From Diplolepis rosae (Eukaryota; Arthropoda; Insecta; Hymenoptera; Diplolepididae), in contig JAPYXD010000170.1 of NCBI GenBank assembly GCA_030998225.1, positions 62,001-126,000 on the forward strand: a DNA stretch of 64,000 nt, in the 5' to 3' direction. Shown one piece after another: positions 1-8,990 of this stretch. The position numbers were made by a program, and so were the translations under genes. The notes below the pieces were generated by a model. It ran no database searches, was not told the origin of the DNA, and was given only the letters and a program-made list of their open reading frames with translations. Numbering within the stretch: the stretch's first letter is position 1; each line of letters begins with the position of its first letter.

Positions 1-165
1 AATTTCCGTTTATGACGAGGATGCGCGCGCATGTTCACTCGCCGGCTCGACTCAACAGGAACAAGGACGGAAGGACGCGTTGACGTGCTAAAACCGCTGT
101 CGTGCCGTACGAGACCTTACAAAATCCGTATTTTCTGAAAAAGTAAAGTGCTAATTGTCTTTGAA
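1..165 (+). promoter_or_regulatory. Putative 5' UTR / promoter-proximal region of Enoph1
   Basis: This stretch is clearly richer in G, C and CpG (for example gatgcgcgcgcatg near 20-34) than the AT-rich introns that follow, and it ends at the ATG of the first Enoph1 exon. I see no convincing TATA box or initiator, so the transcription start cannot be placed. The call is an inference from position and composition. Confidence 0.35.
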
Positions 166-270
166 ATGGCAGGAGAAAAACGTACTAAGGATAGCGACGA
201 ACTTGTACGCGCAGAAACGACGATATTGCTCGATATTGAAGGCACAACGACCAACATAAGTTTCGTTAAG
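166..270 (+). CDS. Enoph1: Enolase-phosphatase E1, exon 1
   Basis: Encodes the first 35 residues of enolase-phosphatase E1, the HAD-family enzyme that enolises and then dephosphorylates 2,3-diketo-5-methylthiopentyl-1-phosphate in methionine salvage. The motif LLDIEGTTT at about residues 21-29 is the family signature: the first Asp is the phosphorylation nucleophile and the Glu two residues on is also catalytic. The ATG at 166 is chosen because it lies just upstream of the motif; a GTG at 148 in the same frame is not a plausible eukaryotic start. The exon ends at AAG followed by GTAACA (donor at 271), phase 0. Beyond the donor the frame loses similarity to the family. The next exon starts 8.6 kb downstream with DTLFSYI, which continues the family alignment exactly. 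Confidence 0.93.
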
Positions 271-1554
271 GTAACAAAGGCTCACCATGGCCGAGTACTG
301 TCGATCGAAACGCGCCCGGTTTTTCGTATTTCACCGGCTTTTCTTTACTCTGGCTTATAGTACACTTTACTATAATTTGTTTCTCCCTGAAAACGTTTCT
401 TGACCCTAAAATCCACGTCAATAAATTATTTCCTCCAGAAAAAAAAAGATTGAAAATCTCCCTAATCCGGATTCGTTCTTTTGCAAGTTCTAACAAGTAT
501 GCCGGGTGTTCTCGGTCGATTTGGGGTGTGAAATAGCCGGATTTCTTTTAACATCGAGCCTCAAATTTCCACTTGTAAAATTTACAACTTATTGTAAATT
601 TTCTAATTATGTTAAACCAATTCATATCTTGAAAATTGGTCGTATTTGAGAAAATGTCAAAGAATCGTAAATTCTGTTACCTACGGCGTAGAGAAAAATT
701 TTAGAACAAGAAACATGCTGTTTTTCGCCTATCAACGTTTCAAAGCTCTCGTATTTTTTCCCAAACTTTTTTGTTTTAATTACCTTTTAAAACATTCTAA
801 TGTTTTGGGATTTAGAAGATATTTGGTTTGATCGTAGCAATGATGTCCGAAAAAACGGGATGAGAGAAGAAAAAACGTTAGGAATCTCTCGGGAAAAACG
901 CACAAAATTATAAAATTAACTTTCTTGAAATTATATTCTTTCTGTTGGTTTAGATTTCTTGTCCTTGATACTTTATTCGATGTTATTTTGAAAAATTCAA
1001 TCATTAGTTGTGAAACTTAACGAACCTGGTATTTATTTTTCATATGTTTATTGATGCTATAAACGGAGTTATTCACCGTTGTATTTTTTGTCACTTGACG
1101 ATCCTTTTGGATTTCATCAATTTTGAATCTTTTTTATTTATTCTCATTTGCTAAAAATATGTGTACTTTATTTTGTAGAATTGAATTATTTTTAAATTGA
1201 TACAATTCTAAGTAATAATTATTGTAATTGGAAGTTAGATATAAATTTAATTATAAAGTGAAATACTTTTGAGTTAAGAATAGATGAAAATTTGCTTCAT
1301 GACATTTAAAAAAATTTAAACCCAAGAAATTTTTTGCTTTTTTGCAAATTTATCAAATTACTTTGCATAGACGACGTAAAAAACTCAAAATGGCTATTTC
1401 CCGACGTAACGGTGTTAGCCTCAGAGGCCAAAGGACAAAATCTTAATTTGTATCATAAATATTTCTAAAATATTTATTCTTTCTAAATGAATATGTTATT
1501 TCAAAGTTTTATAAGATTTGATTATAAATCGTTCTAATTAACTTTACGAAGATG
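271..1554 (+). other. Intron 1, proximal part, no gene seen
   Basis: AT-rich intronic sequence. The short open frames here have no recognisable protein motif, and I see no repeat with a second copy in the window. Confidence 0.5.
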
Positions 1555-1562
1555 CTTAAGGA

Positions 1563-1979
1563 TAGGGTGACCATAATTGATTTTCATAAAGTAGGACAAA
1601 AAGGTTTGAAAAATGAGGAAAAAGTATGACAGAAAATTTTGAAAAAGAGGATAAGATAGGACAGAAAAGTGACTATTTTATTAAATGTTATCAACGCTTA
1701 ACATCTTATATTTTTATTTTTTAACCCTGATGCATTTTAAGTAATAATCTATTGAGTTGAAAGATTATTTTTGAATTGTTGAGGCTTGCCAATTGACGAA
1801 GAAATATTTAGATGGCATTGAATGATAACATTTTGTATAAAAAAAGATCCAAAAGTTAATTAGAAAATAAAAATTTATCATTTGAAAAGTCCGGATAAAA
1901 TCAAAAATCCTGTAGGACAACTCACACAAGCCCTAGAATGAGGACATGTCCGGGGAAATCCGGACGGATGGTCACCCTA
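1563..1979. mobile_element. Non-autonomous hAT-type MITE
   Basis: A 417-bp element whose ends are inverted copies of TAGGGTGACCAT. It is flanked by identical 8-bp direct repeats, CTTAAGGA, at 1555-1562 and 1980-1987. An 8-bp target duplication and a TAGGGTG-type end fit the hAT superfamily. The interior is AT-rich and has no transposase reading frame, so it would depend on a transposase encoded elsewhere. Confidence 0.8.
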
Positions 1980-1987
1980 CTTAAGGA

Positions 1988-2821
1988 TATGTGATACTTG
2001 GTAAATTAGTTACTTCATGTGAACAATTAGATTTATTTTCTACATCTTTACGTCCAAAATAATTTAAGGATATAAAAATTTGGGAGGAGATAAGGTACAT
2101 GCAAATAGACGCAGATGAGCTATTTTTAAATTTGCTAAAGATTATAACGCAATTTTATTCATTTTGTATGTAGAGTGAGTTTTTTTTATCTTAAAACATC
2201 AAAATATCAAGAAATACATATCGTACGGAGAGGGGCAGTTCAAATCTGCAATAAAAAAGGTTCCCATTTGTAATTTTTTTATTCTGATTATAATTAAAAA
2301 AATTTACGACCAGACAAGTGTGTTTTGGTGTATTTGCTTATTTTCACAAGTATACAACTCGGTTTCTCATTTTACATGGAAATGAGCTTACACAAACTGA
2401 AATGCCGGTAAGTCAGAAATCTAGTCACGTAGTCCGGGTGATCCATGTACTTGATAAAAAAAATAGAGCAATTTTTTTCTACACTATGGTATTGAAAATA
2501 AATTGACCGTAAAAAGAAATTCAGTTATAACATTTCGTCAAATATTAAAGTGTAACGATCCGAAGCATATCCTCTTATTAAGAAATAAGTACTTTTGAAA
2601 GAATTGTTAGATGTTTTTCTTTTACCAATTTAAGTTATTTTTTAATTTATAAATTTCCTTTTTTTCGTACATTTTCTTTATTCATGGAAAATAACTTTTT
2701 GAAAATTCTTAAGATGTGACAGAATACAATGATTAACGTCTGTCTGATTCACTTTAGTAAAAAATTTGCAAAAAATGTACAATTTAATGTAATTGAAAAT
2801 TAATTAGTTGAGTTTGAAATT
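1988..2821 (+). other. Intron 1 segment with one dispersed repeat copy
   Basis: No gene is seen. About 2310-2450 is a copy of a dispersed repeat that also occurs near 3985-4010, at 29985-30140 (inverted) and at 30150-30335. Shared landmarks are 'gaaatgccggtaag' and a following 'cacgt.gtccggttg.tccatg' block. The rest is AT-rich sequence with nothing recognised. Confidence 0.5.
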
Positions 2822-3048
2822 TTTGTCACTGCCTACATTATCGGAGAATCACTAGTCGCGTATCAGATAGGATACGTTGTCGACAGGTGTCCTCGTAGAC
2901 AATTTCAAACTCTTATATCGCAAATAATGCAAATAAATTCAATATTTAAAGAATTTGAAAATCTTTCTGTGGAAAAAATGACGCTTTCGACTGCGCTGGG
3001 ATTCGAGCCCAGGTCTTTCGATTGCCGGTCGACTGCTCTAAATAAGGA
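2822..3048 (-). repeat. tRNA-headed SINE-like repeat, copy A
   Basis: Read on the minus strand this has a tRNA-like head: a D-arm-like block is missing here, but the T-arm/B-box-like GGCTCGAATCC is present. A body follows that contains 'cacagaaagattttcaaat' and a tail with 'gatacgcgactagtgat'. The same modules recur at 3050-3330, 3340-3540, 8497-8650, 30820-30900, 31161-31240, 56948-57048 and 61012-61430. Copies A and B face each other and form a long inverted repeat. Confidence 0.7.
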
Positions 3049-3049
3049 G

Positions 3050-3330
3050 ATCTTCCTGTGGAGAAAGAGATGTCGGACGCCTGTGTAGCTCAGTGGTTAG
3101 AGCAGTTGACCGGCAATCGAAAGACCTGGGCTCGAATCCCAGGGCATTCGAAAGCGTCTTTTTTTCGCAGAAGGATTTTCAAATTCTTTAAAAATTTAAT
3201 TCATTTGCATTATTTGCGATATAAGAGTTTGAAATTGTCTACGAGGACATCTGTCGACAACGTATCCTATCTGATACGCGACTAGTGATTCTCCGATAAT
3301 GTAGGCAGTGACAAAAATTTCAAACTCAAC
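3050..3330 (+). repeat. tRNA-headed SINE-like repeat, copy B
   Basis: The head at 3080-3150 carries an A-box-like TAGCTCAGTGG and a B-box-like GGCTCGAATCC at the normal tRNA spacing. The body and the 'atctgatacgcgactagtg' tail follow. The head is not flanked by a proper acceptor stem, and the presumed anticodon loop lacks T33, so this is tRNA-derived and not a tRNA gene. It is inverted relative to copy A. Confidence 0.7.
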
Positions 3331-3339
3331 TAATTAATT

Positions 3340-3540
3340 TGAAATCATTTACAGCCGCAAGGCTGAGCCACTAGGCGATATAAGGCGATCTTCCTGTGGA
3401 GAAAGAGATGTCGGACGCCTGTGTAGCTCAGTGGTTAGAGCAGTCGACCGGCAATCGAAAGACCTGGGCTCGAATCCCAGCGCAGTCGAAAGCGTCATTT
3501 TTTTCACAGAAAGATTTTCAAATTCTTTAAATATTGTAAT
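3340..3540 (+). repeat. tRNA-headed SINE-like repeat, copy C
   Basis: A third copy in the same orientation as B. It has a longer 5' leader (acagccgcaaggctgagcca at about 3352) before the same A-box and B-box head at 3417-3490. It stops in the 'aaattctttaaatatt' part of the body, so the long tail of copy B is missing. Confidence 0.7.
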
Positions 3541-4075
3541 TGACAATTACTTTTACAATTTTGTTTCTACGCTCAAGTCGGATAATATGGGCAATTTCGA
3601 GTGTTGCCTCCTTAAATTCAACTAATCTTCTGATCAAAAGAATCAGGACGGTAAAAACTATTTTAGTATAGGGTTTTAGATTATATTTCTGCACAATATA
3701 TTCTTCAGGAACACCTTCTTTAATTTCTATGAAAATTTGTACATTGTTTACATCGCCACACTTCCGACCTCTTCGCACCACACCATCACTAAATTTATTC
3801 TAGGAAGCTCCTAAACCCAGTTCCCCTATTATCCTATTTCAGTGTAAAAACAAAGTTTATTGCAAATTTTTTTATTAACGAATTAAGACGACATTATTTT
3901 TTGTAAACAACTATGTTTTCGAACTTCTCAGTAACATATTTTGTTTACAAAATAAGATACCTTGCAGGAACATATTCACCTGTATATTTGGTTACGTGGT
4001 CCGGTTGATTCATGACATTAAAGAAAAATTGGACGGACAGTCGAAAAAAATGTTAGTCGTACCGATTGTTTACTT
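3541..4075 (+). other. Intron 1 segment, repeat fragments only
   Basis: No gene is supported. The block 3780-3835 (ending 'ttcccctattat') is similar to 39120-39170, and 3985-4010 is a short piece of the dispersed repeat also seen near 2400 and 30300. Confidence 0.45.
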
Positions 4076-4416
4076 GATTCTTTTTCAGTTGCATTTACTT
4101 AAGGCTCTATCGGCCTTTAAGAAACACATTCTCCTGTCAATACTCGCGCTTTGCGCTCAATTTTCTTTTTATATTCATTAGAGCCTCACTTGCATTTGAA
4201 AAATAGAGCGCGCAATTTCATATCTCATGGTTTTGCTGAAAAACGGAATTGTTTATTTTTAATAATGATTTCCACGTCTGAAACAGAAACCAAGCGTTTT
4301 TACATTCTCATCATGGATGAGAAGGTATTGGTTTTATGTGAAAAATGCCTTTCGAAATTTTCATCAAATCTTTACGTTTTGAGACCCCCTGAGTCAGAAA
4401 AAATGGTTTTTACGAA

Positions 4417-4418
4417 AG

Positions 4419-4449
<31 letters not shown>

Positions 4450-4482
4450 CTCTGTCTGTCTGTCTGTCTGTCTGTCTGTCGT
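4417..4482 (+). repeat. (TGTC)n microsatellite
   Basis: An imperfect tetranucleotide tract of tgtc/tctg units with one tccg interruption. It produces cysteine/leucine/serine-valine-rich open frames on both strands that are artefacts of the repeat. Confidence 0.95.
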
Positions 4483-4519
4483 GTGCGGCATAACTCTCGA
4501 TAGAATTATCAGATTGAAA

Positions 4520-4600
4520 TGAGCTTTGGTACACTTTATCGGAGCCGAAAAAGTAAGGACAAGTTCGTTAACCAGCCACATCCAATCAAAATTGAGGGGT
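4520..4600 (+). repeat. Dispersed repeat, 'acactttatcggagccg' family
   Basis: This short block is similar to 20335-20400 in the same orientation and to 8010-8080 in the opposite orientation. Shared landmarks are a 'gagccgaaaaa' core and 'gttcgttaaccagcca'. No coding potential is seen. Confidence 0.6.
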
Positions 4601-5889
4601 TGAGCACCACTTTTGTGTTTTTGAAAATAATTTTTTGAAAAAATCAAAAATTTCAATACTGGTTTTAGATAGTGCTCATAAATCTCTAAAAATTATCCTT
4701 ATAACATTTTTTGATTAAATCAAAATTAGAAATATTACAGCATATTCAAATTCGAAAAAAGTCAATATCAAAATTCCATTTTCCAGTTAAATTATACGAG
4801 ATACGAAAAAACGTTATGATACAATATTATTGAATAAATAAAGTCCTACAAATTTGAATTGTAACATTTTTTCATAAGATGCATATTTTTCTTTTTAATT
4901 AAAAAAAAAACTATTGAAAATCCAAAATTCAATTTTTTAACAATAATATGTAAAATAAGAAAAAAACGTAAGAATACAAAGTTGTTAGTTTCAAAAAGAT
5001 CTACAAGTTTTGTCTAACACAGTTTCTGATAAAACATATATTTTTCGTTTCAATTCCAAAAAATACGATTAAAATTCAAAAATTCCATGTTTTAGACAAA
5101 ATATGTGAGATTCAAAAAAAACTTTGAGATGAAAATTGTTTGGCTAAATAAGGTCTACACATTCTTATCGATAAATTTCTCGACAGGATATATATTTTAT
5201 GTTTTGATTTTTAATATTAAATAAATTCGATTTTTTTCACCAAAATATGTGATACGAAATAAGCGTTGTTCTGCAAAATCATTTCCTTAAATAAAGTCTA
5301 CGATTGTTTTTCCTTTTTAAAAGATTTGGAAGAAAATAAATTTATCAATAATCATGTAATTTATTAAAAAGTTACAAAAATGCATACAGAAAATCGAGCG
5401 CGAAGCGCGAGTGTCATGATGAGAATGTATTCCTTAAGGCCGATAGAGCCTTAAGTAAATTGAATTTCCTGTTTCACTTAATCTGAAAAAGAAACTTAGT
5501 GAATTTGATAAAATGACTAATTTACATCATCTTTAATATCATTAAGTTGGTTTGAGCTTCAGTATTAAATTATAAGAAATAAACTTAAACGTATGCGAAG
5601 AGCACAAGACCGAGCGCGAAGCGCGCAATGAGAATGTGCCCGCGAAGCGGGCAGATTTTTTTAATTAATTTATTAATTATCTGAAGTAAATTTGTAGATC
5701 TTCTGGAGGTGAACATTTGAGCGGATCGATCATAAAAGGGCGTCTTCGCGCAAAATTCGGTAAAAGTATTGTCCACAGGCAAAAAACGAGAGGAAAAAGA
5801 AAAGGTATAAAATTACAAAATAAAAAATACCATTAAATGAACCTGGCAAAAATCGATAACGGGTGAAATGATTTGAAATTTCTAATACT

Positions 5890-6236
5890 GTAAAAAAAAA
5901 TTTCAAATCATTTCCCCTTTTTTTGAGAAATTCTCCTTTTTCCCCCTATTCTCAAAAATCTTACCCCTTTTCCCCTTTTTTTCATTAAAAATACAATATT
6001 TGAATTACGCGGGAAAATTCTCTTGGCATTCGAGCGCCAAAAACTCAGTTTAAGTAATACAAATAAATATATTCGTCTACGGCGAGAATCGAAAAATGTT
6101 GAATGTATTTTTGCTAGATGTATAAATCAGTTTTTAAAGGATATTTCTGTATATAAGTTCCTTTAAAAGTTCAAGATGTTTATATTTCTCCAAATTGTGA
6201 ACCAAAAAATATTTTTACAAATCTATAGTTCATATA
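5890..6236. repeat. Left part of a repeat split by a mariner insertion
   Basis: The part 6095-6236 matches 61580-61795, and the continuation right of the mariner (7385-7700) matches 61796-62070. Together they form one repeat copy with a mariner inside it. Relative to the second copy this one lacks about 58 bp near 6152. Its outer left end does not match the 61.5-kb copy and may be truncated. Confidence 0.75.
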
Positions 6237-7384
6237 CCAGGGGTGTTAGTTGAAATTTGCCGGTTTTACTCATAGATGTCGCTAGAGATATGTATACATT
6301 TCTATGATTTGGCATCTATGTCATAGTTTTCTATGGACAATAACCTTCAAAAATACACAATTACATTCTGCCAAAATAATAGCATCATAGTTGTTTACCT
6401 CAGTGAGTATGTCGAGTTTCGTTCCAAGTAAATCGCATTTGCGGCATTCGTTGCTTTTCTTATTTCATCAAAGGAAAAAAGTAGTTGAAGCTTATCGATT
6501 GCTGGTAGAAACTTATGGTGAACATGCTCCAGTGATTGGAACATGTGAGACATGATTTCGTCAATTTAAAAGTGGAGATTTCGATTTAACAGACAATGAA
6601 CATCCTGGTGCAGCGAAAAAGTTCGAAGACGAGGAATTGCAGGCGTTATTGGATGAAGACCCAACCCAATCGCAACAACAATTGGCACAAACACTAAATG
6701 TGACCCGAGGAGCAATTTGCCAATGTTTAAAAGCCATGGGAAAAATCCAAATTTCGAGAACCCGAAGCGGAAAAAATCATGGCTTTCACCTGGTGACGTC
6801 GGCCCATCGACTCCAAGGCCAAATCGCTTTGGCCGTAAGACAATGCTCTGTGTTTGGTGGGACCAGTGTGGTGTGGTGTACTTCGAGTTATTAAAACCTG
6901 GTGAGACGGTGAATACGGATCGCTACCGACAACAAATTATCAATTTGAATCATGCGTTGATCGAAAAACGGCCGGAATGGGCCCGAAGACATGGCAAAGT
7001 TATCCTACAACATGACAACGCACCGTCTCATACCGCTAAAGTGGTGAAGAACACATTGAAAGCGTTGAATTGGGCAATATTATCACACCCACCGTACTCT
7101 CCAGACCTCGCCCCGTCCGACTATCACCTTTTCGCATCGATGGGATACTCACTCGCAGAGCAGCGCTTCGCCAATTTTGAAGAAGTCGAAAAATGACTCG
7201 TTGAATGGTTTGCCTTGAAAGAGAAAAAGTTTTTTTGGAATGGTATCCATGATTTGCCTGAAAGATGTGCAAAATGTGTAGAATCCAATGGTCAATATTT
7301 TGAACACAAATTTTCTGAGATTCCCTTGTGAATTAAGTGTTTTCTTTATTGAAAAAACCGGCAAACTTCAACTAACACCCCTGG
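6237..7384 (+). mobile_element. Mos1-like (mauritiana group) mariner, internally deleted
   Basis: A 1148-bp element flanked by TA dinucleotides, with near-perfect 31-bp terminal inverted repeats beginning CCAGGGGTGTTAGTTGAA. The internal frame is mariner transposase, closest by motif to the Mos1/mauritiana group. Comparison with the unoccupied repeat near 61.79 kb shows that only a TA was duplicated at insertion. The transposase is defective (see next entry), so the element is non-autonomous. Confidence 0.92.
6409..7330 (+). pseudogene. Mariner transposase, broken
   Basis: The start is ATG at 6409 (MSSFVPSKSHL), followed by the helix-turn-helix region. A TGA replaces the Trp codon in the 'TCETWF' context. 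Next come 'FKSGDFDLTDNEHPG' and 'LQALLDEDPTQSQ'. After MGKIQ (about 6753) the frame shifts and jumps to NPKRKKSW. The stretch that normally carries the first catalytic Asp is therefore missing. The remainder keeps the second catalytic Asp in HDNAPSHTAK and the third in YSPDLAPSDYHLF. A TGA interrupts after FEEVEK (7196), and the family C terminus (ESNGQYFE) is still readable beyond it. A full mariner transposase is about 345 residues; this copy cannot make one. Confidence 0.9.
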
Positions 7385-7700
7385 TAGACTTATTAGATTA
7401 GTAGACTGAATTAGGAGAAACGTGTAGGAGTTATTAAATCTGTATTTTAAGATGATTCTGTTTCTTTGGTCTACGATGTAAACAAAACAATAATTAATAT
7501 GCTTCGTTTAGATCTAGAAAATTGACTGACTAGAACATTATAACTATATAAAGATAAATAAAAATATAACATTTCCTTAAAAAACATTTTTTTCTTCTTT
7601 TCTACATGTAAAAATTAATGTTTAATCTTTCCCCCTTTTTCGTGAAAGAATCACCCTATTTCCCCTTTTTGAGCTCATTTTGCGCTGTGCACTCTGTAAT
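7385..7700. repeat. Right part of the repeat split by the mariner
   Basis: Continues the repeat interrupted at 6236 and is closely similar to 61796-62070, including the 'tttccccttttt' blocks. It ends near 'gcgctgtgcactctg', comparable with the 'gcgcatcctg' end of the other copy. Confidence 0.75.
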
Positions 7701-8496
7701 TATATCAGTAAAAAATGTCCAAGACCAAAGTTGTTGAAATAAACAATTTTGTTTTTTAACATTTTTTCCCTATCTCATAAAACGTTTTCAAGTCCTCATC
7801 AGTGAAATTTTATTCCTTTATTTGAATTGTGTTCGCGCTTTAGTAGGTTAGTTTTAATCCAAAAAGTTAGAAGAATATTAACTTTTTCCTAGTGTGTTTT
7901 TTAGGAACCAAATTTTTCTCTGTACAAGGTTCTCACCATGCATTTAGCGGGAAAATTGAATTTTTGATTTTTAGAAAAACGTTTTTGATGGATATAATCA
8001 GAACCGTTGGTCAAAAATGGCTGGTTAACGAACTCGCCTTTTCTTTTTGGGCCCATAAGAAGTGTGCCAAAGCGCAACCAATCCGATAATTCTTTCAAAA
8101 GTTATCGTGTTTACACACGACGATGGCGACTACGGCGACATGAAACCAATAACTTCTTATATGATGAGAATGTAAAAAAACTATTGACAACTAAAGTTTG
8201 CCGATCAATTCCAGTCATAAAAAATGCATAATTTTTGTCTGATTGAAACTGTTAATAGCTCATTTTATTAAACATATTGTTTTTTACACTCTCCCAAGAA
8301 AAACTCAATAAAGAAGATTAATGAAAAAAATGAGGAAATAATCACTTGACTAAATTTTTTCTGATTATGTGTCCTATTCTTTCATAAATTAACTGAAGTG
8401 TTGTTAAGAAATTTTTGATTACGTAAAATTGTGTGTAGTTGTCATTTGGATGTAAACAAGTCGATCAAATCTAACTTTAAAAAATGAGATTTACAT
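7701..8496 (+). other. Intron 1 segment, one repeat copy, no gene
   Basis: The part 8010-8080 is an inverted copy of the dispersed repeat at 4520-4600. The open frames here are short and featureless. Nothing else is recognised. Confidence 0.5.
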
Positions 8497-8650
8497 TTAA
8501 AGAATTTGAAATCCTTTTGTGAAAAAAGACACGCTTTTGACGGTGCCAGGATTCGAGCCCGGGTCATTCGATCTGTCGGGATCGTATGCTATGTGATACT
8601 TGACTAGTGATCCTCTGATAATGTATACAGTCGCAAAAAGTTCGAACTCA
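8497..8650 (-). repeat. tRNA-headed SINE-like repeat, deleted copy
   Basis: Minus-strand copy that retains the body motif, a B-box-like GGCTCGAATCC and the tail with 'actagtgatcctc'. The D-arm half of the head and most of the region between head and tail are missing. Confidence 0.6.
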
Positions 8651-8888
8651 ATCATCTGATTTGATATTTACATTCTCATACAATCAGAAAATATTAGATT
8701 TTACTAAAATTTGACCGCCTCTTTTTTCAACATTTAAGTTAAGCAGTTTAACAGTTAAGAAGTAATGCTCAAAAAATGTTTTTGTTTCATTTTTTTTAAA
8801 TCAAATAATCAAAAGTTCATTATTTAAATTCTTTTGCTCAATTTACCTTTCTTTAAAAAAAAAAAAATTTTAATTTTTTTTTGTCTAG

Positions 8889-8990
8889 GATACACTTTTC
8901 TCGTATATACGAGAAAATTTGAAGTATTACGTAGACGACAAATGGGATCAAGCGGAGTTCAAAAATGACTTAGAAAAGCTAAAGGAGCAG
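8889..8990 (+). CDS. Enoph1: Enolase-phosphatase E1, exon 2
   Basis: A 102-bp exon of 34 codons. It is preceded by a T-rich tract ending in TCTAG and followed by GTAATT. It encodes DTLFSYIRENLKYYV and on to LEKLKEQ, the segment directly after the DIEGT loop that forms the start of the helical cap in this HAD family. Both junctions are phase 0, matching exons 1 and 3. The frame is open exactly between the splice signals and stops soon after the donor, which supports the boundaries. It lies 8.6 kb from exon 1. Confidence 0.93.

Larger units (their letters stand above)
4076..5496. mobile_element. Foldback / TIR element with cgcgcttcgcgc-type ends
   Basis: The left arm at 4097-4167 and right arm at 5388-5456 are inverted copies of a roughly 70-bp block that runs from 'acttaaggctctatcggcct' to 'ctcgcgcttcgcgctc'. 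A shorter inverted 'ttctttttcag' lies just outside. No coding region is seen between the arms. The interior includes a (TGTC)n tract and a copy of a dispersed repeat at 4520-4600. A related arm fragment lies at 5597-5655. Target duplications were not resolved. Confidence 0.65.

Noticed and set aside
148..165. Upstream GTG start for Enoph1
   Set aside because: Non-ATG start in a eukaryotic gene; ATG at 166 in the same frame gives a normal N terminus.
3080..3155. tRNA gene on the plus strand (also 3417-3490 and minus-strand relatives)
   Set aside because: A-box-like and B-box-like blocks are present, but there is no acceptor stem, the anticodon stem is weak, T33 is missing, and the same unit is repeated with body and tail. 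It is a tRNA-derived repeat.
4151..4656. Open frames on both strands rich in Cys/Ser/Val or Thr/Asp/Arg/Gln
   Set aside because: They are translations of the (TGTC)n tract and have no other support.
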